This document shows, piece by piece, positions 11,016 to 21,690 of a DNA stretch of 64,000 nucleotides. Made by a program: the position numbers and the translations under genes. Under the pieces are notes generated by a model, which had not been told where the DNA came from, searched no databases, and worked only from the letters and a program-made list of their open reading frames with translations. This stretch comes from Datisca glomerata (lineage: Eukaryota; Streptophyta; Magnoliopsida; Cucurbitales; Datiscaceae), in assembly GCA_003255025.1 (NCBI GenBank), contig QANY01013766.1, positions 1-64,000 of the forward strand, given 5' to 3'. Each line of letters begins with the position of its first letter. Within the stretch, counting starts at the first letter, position 1.

Positions 11016-13895
11016 ACATATTACAATTTAAATATTTGATGTGTCAAAACATCATTTTCATATCACATGACATTATTTTTCTAAGATTTTAGCTATGGAA
11101 CAAGTGATAAGTACTTAGTATAAATTAGTTCAAAACTTAAGTTGATTTAAAATAGAGTTGGTAGACCAAATTAAAACATAAGTCATAATTTATACACCAA
11201 AAAAATTCAGAATTTAGACACCAAAAGCGAGTGGCAAATCAAAATAATTTTCAAACGGGGCATTATCGAACTTTGCAGTAAAAAAATCGGAATTTGTTGC
11301 TTACTAAATTTTTAGATTTACATAATATCTATTAGCAAAATGACAAAATCACTTAAATATATTTTCTATAACACAAAAGTGTTATAGACAAAGAATTAAA
11401 GAAAAACACAAATAGTTAATGTTCATTTTTTTTTAAATCTTTTTTATCAAAGTTATATTATAAACCCTAAAGAAAATTAGAGAATATCAATATGACTCAA
11501 ACTCACGACCACTAAGGTATAAATATGAATGCTCAACCAACTACACTAACCTAATTTATCTAATGTTAATATTTAATATGAGTCATTTAGTAAATATATG
11601 ATAACTTAAACATATGTTATACAGTTAAAGCTATATTTTTATCAACCTAAAGAATTTGTATACAGTTTTGAGTCACCATTACTTTTATCTTTCAATTCGA
11701 TCGGAGTTCTAAAATAACTAAAATATAATGTCAAATAACAAATTAATTTTCAGCACACTCAAGTATCGATATACAAATTATTTTCTTAGTTAAAATTCTC
11801 TAAGGAATGGAAAATAAAAACAAAAAATCATGCACACACTAAACAAAATGTAAAGGATCCTGTGCCGAGTGTGACTCCACCCTGGCCAAAAGCATAGTTT
11901 ACCCAATAATCAATATCATATTAGTACGGTAAATGCTAATGTTTTGGGGATTTTAACTAAAACAAACAATTTTATCCTTACTTAAGATATTTGGAAATTA
12001 AATTGAAATGACATTTGTTATTAATGAATATCTCATAGTGAAAATCTAACTTTGGTCTGAGTTTTATATGGGAACTTTGATCCTAATAGGTCCAAAAAAT
12101 GGATCTAACTTGAGACAAAAGAGCACCAATACAATTTTTGGCCAAGAAAGAGTGTGTCAAGTCTCAACCTAGCTAGTTTATCTTGCAATATAAATACATC
12201 TAAAAACGATTAATAAACCCAAAACAATTAGCGCAAGTGATGAAGAACTTAGACTTAACAGGCTTGCCAGCTTCTTCCAGATTTGAGGTTTGAACGTCTT
12301 TAGATTCACGTACATTCTTAGTCATATTTCTTGGTATTAAAGCAAAGAATTTAACATGACTCATTTATGAAAATTTTTAAAGATGAACCACGAGTATTAT
12401 AGGATTAATTGAAGCGCATGTAAGCTGATCCGAACATTTATAAATATAAAACAAAATTATTAATTATATTTGTAATTATGTACTTCAATTATTAATAAAT
12501 AATGGAAAATGGCTTAGACAAATAATTTTAAGAATAAAACCCTAGTTCATAAATTAGACCTTCCCCACCATGAGCAAACCCAGCGATTTGTGAGATAATA
12601 CTGTTATCTAGCTACCACACAGTCCACATGTTTCGGTTCCTTTTTCTTTCTTTTTATTCCAATTCAGACATTTTCTGTGACGGAAAAGACATATCTGTCT
12701 AATTAATTATATTTGTTCCACAACATTAATATTGACCAGCGATTTCTCATCTACCTCATTTATTGCAATTAATTATATCGTGAAAAATAATTTTTTAATC
12801 AAAGTTACAAATCTTAAGAAATGAGAGTAGTATAGCTTTTAACTAATGTTGTGTATGTGATATGTACAATTTTTTTTATTTTTTTATTTTTTTATTTCTT
12901 ATACATTAATTATTTATATAAATAATTTTTTTTGAATAATATATATTTAATAATAAATAAAATTATAAAATTATAATCATAATTTTTATGTTTTTCATAA
13001 GTCTAACTCATCAAAATGTTTCCAATTAAGTTAGTTATGCTAGAAGAACATCCTATATAATTTTTTAGTTAGATTCTTTTAATATATTATTTTTTTATCT
13101 CTATATGATCAATGAACTAAAAACATGTTATTCTTTAATTGATTATTGATACAATTTCTAATATATTCTCATGGTGAAATAACTTAATATATTATCATGT
13201 CTAAAAATAAAATATCATTAATGGTGCACTATTAATAGACTTGTAGGTAATTTTGAAATTGTAAAATTAGGAGTAGACGAAAAGCTTCAAAATGATTCCA
13301 TTTTTCATCTCACTTTTAATATATTAAAGATAGAGATATATAAAGGTTCCTTCTAATATTCTTTTGAACTCCTACAAATATTAACATTTGGATATTCATC
13401 ACTAATATTCTTTCTATTTATTATCTTTATGATTGATTTTTTGTCAACAATCTTTTTAATCAACTTTAACTAGTTTTCCTATTTGAAATTTTGTGTTTTA
13501 ACATTTTTGTCATTGTTATAGAAAAAAATATGTTAATAAGGCTATCCTTCTTACTTTGGTCTCTTTTGATTACTTACTCAAACTTTGACTAATATCTAAA
13601 AAAATAACTTTCTGTAATAAATACTAGTTAGATTATCACACGCGTTAATATAATGTATATGTACATCATAACAACTTTATAATGGTTGGATATTTTTTTT
13701 TACAAAATACAGTGGCAAGTACTCATATAAAAACATTAATTATTTAGAAATAAATGAATAGAAAACAACTGAATTTTACATTACTTAATTTCTCAGCAAT
13801 ATGTTAATTTTAATTTCTATCTGAATTATAAGATTGAAGGAGTGTTTTATACTAAATCAATTTTTTGGAACAAGAGTTGTATAAAATTACATAGA
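11016..13895. other. AT-rich intergenic stretch, no gene seen
   Basis: No reading frame longer than about 60 codons, no TIR or LTR ends and no RNA gene were recognised. Homopolymer A/T runs are frequent, especially 12860-12960. A short GC-richer island near 11850-11920 could be an old exon or transposon scrap but matches nothing I know. Confidence 0.6.
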
Positions 13896-13901
13896 AATTT
13901 T

Positions 13902-16196
13902 GAGTGGGATAGCGGGAGAGAGACAAAGAGAACGAGAGGGACAGAACGAGAGAGAGAGAAGGAGAGAGAGGGACATGAATGGGATGATAGAGAAAGATAG
14001 AGAGGGAGATTAAGAGGGGGAGAGACAGAAATTGAGAGAGAGCGAGGAAGACAGAGAGAGAGACAGAGAGCGAGGGGAGAGAGAGAGAGAGCGAGATAGC
14101 AAGACAGGGAGAGAGAAAGAGGAGAGCCAGAGAGAGGGTGAGAGAGTGAGAGAGAGACAGACAAAGAAAGTGAGATAGGGAAGGAGAGATAGTGCGAGTT
14201 AGCGAGAGAGAGCAAGAGCGTGAGTGAGAGGGAGAGAGGAAAAGAGAGAGAGTGGGAGGGGGAGATAGGGACTGAGAGAGAGGGAGAGAGGGAGGGAGTG
14301 ATAGAGGGAGACATAGATCGAGGGAGAAATAGATAGAGTGAAAGTGAGAGAGAGTCAGCGAGAGACAGTGAGAGGGAGAGAGCGAGAGAGCAAGAGAGAG
14401 TGAAAGAGAGAGAGCGAAACGGAGACTGAAAGAGAGAGGGAAAAAGAGAGGGAGAGTGGGAGAGAGTGATAGAGGGAGACATAGATCGGGGGGAAATAGA
14501 TAGAGTGAAAGTAAGAGAGAGTCGGCGAGAGAGAGTAAGAGGGAGAGAGCGAGAGAGCAAGAGAGAGTGAAAGAGAGAGAGCGAAACGGAGAGTGAAAGA
14601 GAGAGGGAAAAAGAGAGGGAGAGTGGGAGTGGGGGAGAGAGAGGAAGAGAGAGAGAAATCAAGGAGGAGGGAGAGAGAGAGGAGAGGAGAGGTAGAGAAA
14701 GACGGTGTGAGAGAGACAGACAGAGAGTGAGAGGGAGGGGGAGAGAGAGATAGAGAGTGAGTGAGAGGGGGGAGAGAGAGAGCGGGGAATAGAGCAACCC
14801 GAGAGAGGGAGAGAGTGAGAGAGAGGAAAAGAGAGAGTGAGAGAGAGGGAGAGAGAGAGAGAGGTAGAGAGAGGGAGAGAGAGAAGGAGAGAGCGATAAC
14901 AAGTGTGTGTGTGTGTGAGAGAACGAGAGAGACAAAGGTAGAGAAGGAGAGAGAGAGATAGAGAGAGCGGGAGAAGAGAAAGTGAGTGAGAGGGAGAGAG
15001 CAAGGGGGAGAGAGAGGGAGAGAAAGGGAGGGAGAGTGAGAGAACGAGAGAGAGAGAGAGAAAGAGAGTAAGAGAAAGGGGGAGAGAGAGAGACAAAGAT
15101 AGAGAAATCAAGGAGGAGGAGGGAGAGAGAGAGGAGAGCTAGAGAAAGATGGTGAGAGAGAGGGAGAGGGAGAGAGGGAGGGAAAAAGAGACAAAGAGAT
15201 AGAGAGACAGAGAGAGTAAGAGAGAGGGGGAGAGAGAAAGAGAGAGAGAGCGAGGGAGAGAGAGACAAAGATAAAGAAATCAAAGAGGAGGGAGAGAGAG
15301 ATAGGAGAGCTAGAGAAAGACAATGAGAGAGAGAGAGAAGGGGAGAGGGAGAGAGGGAGGGAAAAAGAGACAAAGAGATAGAGAGAAGGAGAAAGCGTGC
15401 GAGAGTGAGAGTGAGAGAGAGAACAATAGTGAGAAAGAGAAAGAAAGATTGAGTGGGATAGCGAGAGAGAGACAAAGAAAGAGAGAGGGAGAGAGCAAGA
15501 GAGAGGGAGAAGGAGAGAGAGGGACATGAATGGGGAGATAGAGAGAGATAGAGAGGGAGATTAAGAGGGGGAGAGACAGAGGTTGAGAGAGAGCGAGGAA
15601 GACAGAGAGAGAGACAAATAGAGAGAAATACTGGAATGGGGAAAGAGAGACAACGAGATAGTGATGGAGAGAGAGAGGAGAGCTAGAGAGAGGGAGGGTG
15701 AGAGAGCTAGAGAGAGTGGGAGAGAGATGAGAGCTAGAGAGAGGGAGGGTGAAAGAGCTAGAGAGAGGGAGAGGGGGAGAGAGAGGGAGAGAGAGTGTGA
15801 GTCAGTGTGGGAGAGAGAGAGACAAAGAGAAAACAGAGAGAGTGAAAGTGAGAGAGAGAGTGTGTGTGTGAGAGGAGGAGAGAGAGCGAGGGAGAGAGCA
15901 AGGCAAGAGAGACAACAAGAGAGAGAGAGAGAGAGAGAAAGAGAAATTGAGTGAGAGGGAGGGGGAAGAGAGAGCAAGGTGAGAGAGACAGCAAGAGAGA
16001 GGGAGAGAAATAGAAAGAGGGGGAGAGAGTGAGAGAGAGGAAAAGAGTGAGAGGGAGAGAGAGGGAAAGAGAGAGAGAGTGAAACGGAGAGTGAAAGAGA
16101 GAGGGGAAAAGAGAGGGAGAGTGGGAGGAAGTGATAGAGGGAGACATAGATCGAGGGGGAAATAGATAGAGTGAAAGTGAGAGAGCGAGAGAGAAC
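13902..16196. repeat. 2.3-kb GA-rich polypurine satellite
   Basis: The top strand is almost entirely A and G (GAGAGA, GGGAGA) with occasional T and C. It is not a simple dinucleotide run. A block beginning at 14297 (GTGATAGAGGGAGACATAGA) recurs at about 14467 (170 bp later) and near 16130. A block around AAATCAAGGAGG recurs at 14657, 15105 and 15277 (last spacing 172 bp). A third block starting GAGTGGGATAGCG occurs at 13902 and 15451. Long minus-strand frames of Ser/Leu/Pro here arise from the repeat and are not genes. A short GTGTGTGTG run interrupts at 14900. Confidence 0.95.
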
Positions 16197-16319
16197 GGAA
16201 ATTATTAAAAGAATTTCAAATAGTGAGAAATATTTCTTTTGGAAAAAAACATTAAAAACATACTTAAATATAAGAAATTTAAAAAATCAAAATCAAAGGG
16301 TGAGGGAGGCACATTGGTT

Positions 16320-16810
16320 TCCAGGACGACGATTCATAATTAATCCGCCGTAAATGATTTAGTAGTGCTTTTTTTCTAAGCAGATGATAGTAGTAAGTTA
16401 ATTTAATTTCTTACGATAGTAGAATAGTGCACCGTCATCTAAAATAAACACAATATTTTCTCATGAGGGGGGCACATGCACCTCTATTGGCTTAAATCCA
16501 TCAAAATGTCCATCAAATACGAAGGGGCAGAGGAAGGGATACGCTACTAGAAAAGCTGTTTTCCGCGATGGTTATTTACAAAAGAGGGCGATGGTTCATA
16601 ATTAATCCATTGTAAATGATTTAGTAGTACTGCTCGTTTATAAGCAGACGACAGTAGAACTTAATTTCTTACGACGGTAGAATAACGCACCGCCATCTAT
16701 AATATTTTATCATGATGTGGGTGACTGCAACATCGTAGTTGACTATTTTGATTACGACGGCGGAGACATATGCATGTCTCCGTCGTAATTGACTATTTTA
16801 ATTACAATGG
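16320..16810. repeat. Duplicated transposon-end debris (CACTA-like)
   Basis: A segment starting at about 16323 (CGATTCATAATTAATCC) recurs at about 16588 with the same order of motifs (AAATGATTTAGTAGT, TTTCTTACGA, GCACCG), an offset near 263 bp. At 16549 a CACTA-like end (CTACTAGAAAAGCTG) is followed by GCGATGG motifs. A long palindrome centred at about 16771 pairs ATTACGACGG and AGACAT on the left with ATGTCT and CCGTCGTAAT on the right. No coding sequence is present. Confidence 0.55.
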
Positions 16811-17832
16811 AATAAGAACTATATTTCAGGGTCCTAAAATATTTTTTTTTCTCAAGTCTCTCCATGAATTTCTCTCAGAGTTAAACACAGAGCCTCCGCT
16901 CATCTCCTCTCCACCGTCTCTCTTCTTCAGCCCCCTATCATTTCCCTTATCTTCTCTACTTTTAAAGCCCTCTCCACTGCCTCTTATCTTTTATGAAACG
17001 CAGAGGGTGTCACAACTTTTTAGTTTTATTCCTCACGACTAGCACTTTTTGTGCACGACCATCTCTCGGTTTGTCTGGTTTCTTGCAAATGACATTTCTG
17101 TTTGCTTTTGTTGTTTGATGCCTCACAATTAGCAATTTTTGGTTTTGGTTAATGTTAAAAGATTTGAGTAGTTCTTTTCAAATTGTTGCTTCCATTTTTG
17201 GAATTAAAATTAAAGAAATGACGATTAAGTTGTTAGAGGAATGACAAAAGAGAGAAGGATAAGCAAGAGGATGAGACAATAGAATGATTCTCATTATTGT
17301 GCACGAATAGCTTGGACAACAGGCTCTTCCAAACCTAAGCTTATGAATGTGAAGCTGCTTCTTCAGAAAGATTATGCTGTGTGCCCCTGTGATCGTGGTC
17401 TAGGAGGTTTTTATCCCACTTTATGAAAAAATTGATATACACCAAGATGTATTCATGTCCAATTGGATGCTTTTGGGTTAACCTTCCAATGAGATCTAGG
17501 CAATATATAGCAAAGGGTCATGGTGTGATTTGTTATGAAGCTCATTCGACGACGCGTGGATCGAATTCGCATGCGCTTTTATGGCATCTCTGAACAAAGC
17601 AAGACACGCTTCCCTCTCCATCGTACATAAGTAATATCCTAGGCGAAGTCTTTTTTTAGCAAGCATGCGCCATTCATGTGTGGATCTCAGACTTCTTCAT
17701 GCACATAGATGATCATCTCTTTGGTCTCCCTTTCATCTAGGTATTTCAACATTCTATTGTTGGTTGACCTTTCTATACATACACTAAGAGGTTAGATTAC
17801 ACTACTGATATAACAGTAATATATTAGTTATC
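16811..17832. other. No gene recognised; possible copia 3' LTR at the right edge
   Basis: A pyrimidine-rich patch at 16880-16990 opens a short Ser/Leu-rich frame I do not accept as a gene. The last few hundred bases should contain the 3' LTR of the minus-strand copia element, since its polypurine tract ends at 17834 and the minus strand continues TGATAACTAATATATTACTG. The far LTR end was not found. Confidence 0.45.
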
Positions 17833-17859
17833 ATCCCCCCTCAAAGTGATGCATCAGTT

Positions 17860-19557
17860 TAGACTTCAATGAAGATAATTGAGCTGAATGCAATGGCTTA
17901 GTAAAAATATCTACGGGTTGGTCAGTAGAAGAGATAATTCCAGACAACCAAGTCATTTCTTACAACCTTCTCTCTTACAAAGTGATAGTCAATTTCAATA
18001 TGTTTTCTCCTAACATGAAAGACAGGATCAAAGGCAAGAGAAATAGCAGATGCATTGTCAGTAGTAGACCTAGCAATTGTTGGTTGCTTCTTTGAAAACC
18101 AAGAAATTGAATTAGAACCAAAGAATATATAAAGAAGTAAATATCATGTCTGCAATGTCATCAGCCTAATCTACATCAAAGTATGCATTGAGAGATACGG
18201 CTCCTTTCTTGAACAAAATGCCTTGAGTGGAAGTACCTTTAAGGTACCTTAGTATACGTTTCCCTGTAGCAAAGTGAACAACAGTAGGCATTTGCATAAA
18301 CTGACACACTTTGTTGACAGTAAATATGATGTCAAGTCCGGTGAAGGTCAAGTATTGTAGTCTTCCAAATAGTGTTCTATGGAGAATAAGATCAATCATT
18401 GGTGAAGCCTGAGAGTCATAAAAGTCAGTCTTGGGTGAAATTTTTGTTTTACATGGTTTAGCAGATACTAAACCAGCTTTAGTAAGTAAGTCTTGCACAT
18501 ATTTCTGTTGATATAAGAAGATACCCTTATATGATTGAGACACTTATAGGCTAAGAAAATACCTTATTGATCCAATGTCAGTAATTCCAATCTCAGTCTT
18601 GAGCTGTTGAATCAAAGATTGAATGAAAAGGGAATTATTTCATGTCAACACTATATCATTAACATAGAGTAGTATGTAGGTAACGGAGTTGTCTGATATC
18701 ATACAAATAGAGAGTAATCTGTAGTAGAGCTGACAAAACCAATGGTAAGAATGAATGAGGTAATTCTCTTAAACCAGGCTCTAGGTACCTGTTTGAGTCC
18801 ATAGATGGACTTACGCAGTCTGCATACATGATTGGGAAAGCTTGAGTTCACAAAACCTTGAGGTTGAGACATATATACCTATCCTAAAAGAAAACTGTGT
18901 AGAAAAGTATTCTTTACATCTAATTGATGTAAAGACCAATCAAATTGAGCGGCTAAAGATAAGAGCAACCTTACAGTAGTAGACTTGACCACATGACTAA
19001 AAGTTTCAGAATAGTCCAAGCTAGGCTGTTGATGAAACCCCTTTGGCAACAAGCTTGGCTCTGTACCTTACAACAACCCCATATGATTTTTACTTCAATT
19101 TGTAGACCCACTTGCAACCAATGACATTCTTATTTGGTGAAAAAGGAGCTAAGGTCCAAGTTCCCTGTTTTTATAGAGCTTAAAACTCTTCTTGCATAGC
19201 TTGTCTCCATGTCTCAGACTTAACAACCGCAAGATAGGAAGTAGGCCCACTATCTGTCTGAATGAGAGTGATATGATGTGACACTACTAAGTAAAAATTC
19301 TTTTTAATGACGCCACACTTTGTTCTGGTTGTCATAGTGTGAAAACTACCTGTAGTATAAGAAGAAGAAACAACAGTTGTATGTAATGGATTGTTAGATA
19401 CAGATTGTGATGTTGAGGGAAGATGATGTAGATTAGAATGAGAAATAGGTGCAAAGGGTAGGTCAATAGAGATTGAAGAAATATGTATAAGAGAGGTTGA
19501 ATCGAGAGATGAATGATCTATAGCAGGACTCATATTTGAAGAATTGTCAGAGGACAT
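17860..19557 (-). pseudogene. Copia A reverse transcriptase and RNase H relic
   Basis: The block at 19557-19180 is the integrase-RT linker (a Ser-rich stretch with TMTTRTK and ETWRQAMQEEF). It continues through VYKLKHKS, AKLVAKGFHQ and [11 protein letters not shown] in shifting frames. A degraded YVNDI replaces the catalytic YVDD box at about 18665. The segment 18543-18166 contains YKGIFLYQQKYVQDLLTKAG and GRLQYLTFTGLDI, and RNase H scraps (PTIARSTTDNASAI, HIEIDYHFVRE) run to about 17870. Stops and frameshifts occur throughout. Confidence 0.85.
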
Positions 19558-19854
19558 ATTTATATCATTTGATGTATTAGAAGGAGCTTGACTATAATCA
19601 ATGGAAGAAGGAGTAACATCAATAACATTCTGCTAGGAAACATAAAAGGTATAATAGTAGTATTTTGAGATTGATTGATTATAGAAAGAGACTAAGCTGA
19701 CAAAGATGAACATGCAGAGAAAGGAAATGTATGTTTTTAAAAAATGACATGCTTAGAAGTGATAACCTTGTGTGAAGAAGTGCTGTAGCAAAGATAACTT
19801 TTAGAGTGAAGAGAGTAACCTAAGAAAACATGATGATTAGACCTAGGTTGAAGT

Positions 19855-20724
19855 TTATTTTGAGCTGAATGGCCTAAGTAAAGGATAACTAGCACAACTA
19901 AATACTCTTAAATTTGTATAATTAGGCATATATCCAAAAAATATTTCAAAAGGACTTTTGTTGTTAAGTATAAAAGTAGGCACTTTGTTTATAAGAAAGG
20001 TTGCAATGGAAAAAGCATAGAACCAGAACATAGTATCTAATTCCATTTTATAGATAATGGGAAATCCAAGTGTATTTAGAGTATCCATCAGTAAAAGAAA
20101 CATAGTATCTAATTCCATTTATAGAAGTAACAGGGGAAGGTCCCCATACATCACTATGAAGAAGATCTAAATGATAGAAAGAAAGAGATATAGACAGTGA
20201 AAAAGGCAATTTAGACATCTTGCCTTTGATACAACTTATACAGATACATGAATCAAGATTAGATTTACATGTTATGCCAGCTTTATTGAGTATTTTCTGT
20301 ATTATGCTATTAGAAGGGTGGCCTAAACGGTTGTGCCAAAAATGGTTGGATAACTTGTTGCCAATGAGAGCTACAACTTTAGTTCTAGGAGATAAGTTAG
20401 ATTGAAGAGATCATGGAATGGGATATAGACCATTTTCACTTAGTCCCCTGAATAATATCTGGCGTGATATTTTATCTTGAATAAAATGAAGTCAGCGTGG
20501 AAAGTAAATGTACACTTATTATCAAGATAAAATTTGTGAACAGATAGGAAATTGGCTGTTATTTGAGGAACACATAGAATTTGCTTCAAAATAAAGTTAT
20601 GTTTAGGAGTAGGGAGAACACCAGAACCTATATCAGTAATTTGTAAAGGTTGCCCATTACTTAGAACTATTGAATCCTCTCCATTGTACTCATTAAGTTT
20701 TGGATTTGAAAACTCAAAAGTCAA
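19855..20724 (-). pseudogene. Copia A protease/integrase relic with internal deletion
   Basis: From high to low coordinates: the post-protease segment (LPTPKHNFILKQILCVPQIT, 20724-20440), the integrase zinc-binding HHCC region (HNRLGHPSN then CICISCIKGK) at about 20350-20210, and the start of the core (SFTDGYSKYTW). The sequence then jumps to the C-terminal integrase segment FLINKVPTFILNNKSPFEIFF. About 90 residues of the DDE core are missing. At the junction a short direct repeat (TAGTATCTAATTCCATTT at about 20032 and 20103) suggests a local duplication or deletion. Confidence 0.8.
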
Positions 20725-20750
20725 GTGTTCATTGCATCAAGTATAAGAAA

Positions 20751-21690
20751 TCAGGTTGAGTTGTTTGTACTTTCATGGTTAGCTTGAGAGTAGGTGGCTA
20801 TCATGGTAGCAAGATGAGCTTGAGGATGTCTTCCTTGAAAGGCATAATCCATCATGTGATAACAATCGAGTGCATTGTGTCCTGGCTTGTTATAGATTTG
20901 ACAAAGAGATCTTGATGTATTGTTAAAGGAGCTAGTGTTTGAGAAAGAATAATTAAAAGGCACATCATTCGTGAATTGGGTATTAGGACTGAATTGACTA
21001 TTGGAATCAAAATGACTCACAAAATTACTTCTCATTCTTCCTCTTGAATTTTGAAACCTTGAATTACTTTTAAACTGACCTCTACTTCTTCCCCTGAAAC
21101 TCTGGTTTCTATACTGATTGGCTAGCATTTCCATGGCATGTATCTTGTTTTCTTAAATTTGTGTTGTTCATTCAAGCTTTGTTCTTCAGCTTTGAGTAAG
21201 ACATGAAGATCTTCAAGTAATAAAGAATCATACCTTGTTCTTATAGAGGTTTTGAAGGTAGAGTATTCATTTGGCAAGCCATTGAGTGTATATAGTAAAA
21301 CTGCAAAGAGTTTATCTTTCAGTTCTTTGATCCATTGCATGTATGTATATATACTCTCAGTGCCATTCATGGTGATGGTTTGCGATTCTCCTTTCAATTG
21401 GAGAATATTTGATCTTGACAGAGAGGAGAATCTCCTTTAAGAGTAGACCAAATTTCTCTTGAGCTCTTCAAACCAACAACATGAGATAGGGTAGAATTAA
21501 AAAGAGTAGCATTAAACAGGGTTATTAAAGCATGATCTTGTAAGATCCAAGAAAGAAACTTGAGGTTCACTGTTGTTGTCACACCTTTATCATCAACTTG
21601 ATACTGGCAAGGACATGTTGTGGTGCCATCAACATGACCAAAAAGATCATGAGCTTTCAGAATTGACTCAATTTGATATCTCCACAACAC
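20751..21690 (-). pseudogene. Copia A gag relic with degenerate zinc knuckle
   Basis: Three overlapping frames make up a copia Gag: LWRYQIESILKAHDLFGHVD, SSREIWSTLKGDS, GLPNEYSTFKTSIRTR, then an Arg/Ser/Gly-rich linker and a CCHC knuckle. The knuckle reads CQIYNKPGHNALDC, so the second Cys of the motif is Tyr. Frameshifts separate the parts at about 21395 and 21130. Confidence 0.85.

Larger units (their letters stand above)
17834..21690 (-). mobile_element. Ty1/copia retrotransposon body (copia A), minus strand, defective
   Basis: Gag, integrase, reverse transcriptase and RNase H relics follow each other in copia order on the minus strand. A polypurine tract (TTTGAGGGGGGATG, minus strand, about 17833-17846) stands immediately before a TGATAAC LTR start. 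The 5' side stops inside gag near 21690 with no primer site or LTR, so the element is 5' truncated. All frames are broken. Confidence 0.85.

Noticed and set aside
11850..11920. GC-richer island with an exon-like reading on the minus strand (VNYAFGQGGVTLGTGS)
   Set aside because: Too short to assign and not flanked by matching splice sites or further coding blocks.
13847..15475. A 542-codon minus-strand open frame rich in Ser, Leu and Pro, with several others overlapping to 16147
   Set aside because: It is a by-product of the GA-rich satellite: the complement is CT-rich and contains almost no stop codons. Frames on both strands and in all phases stay open, and no domain is visible.
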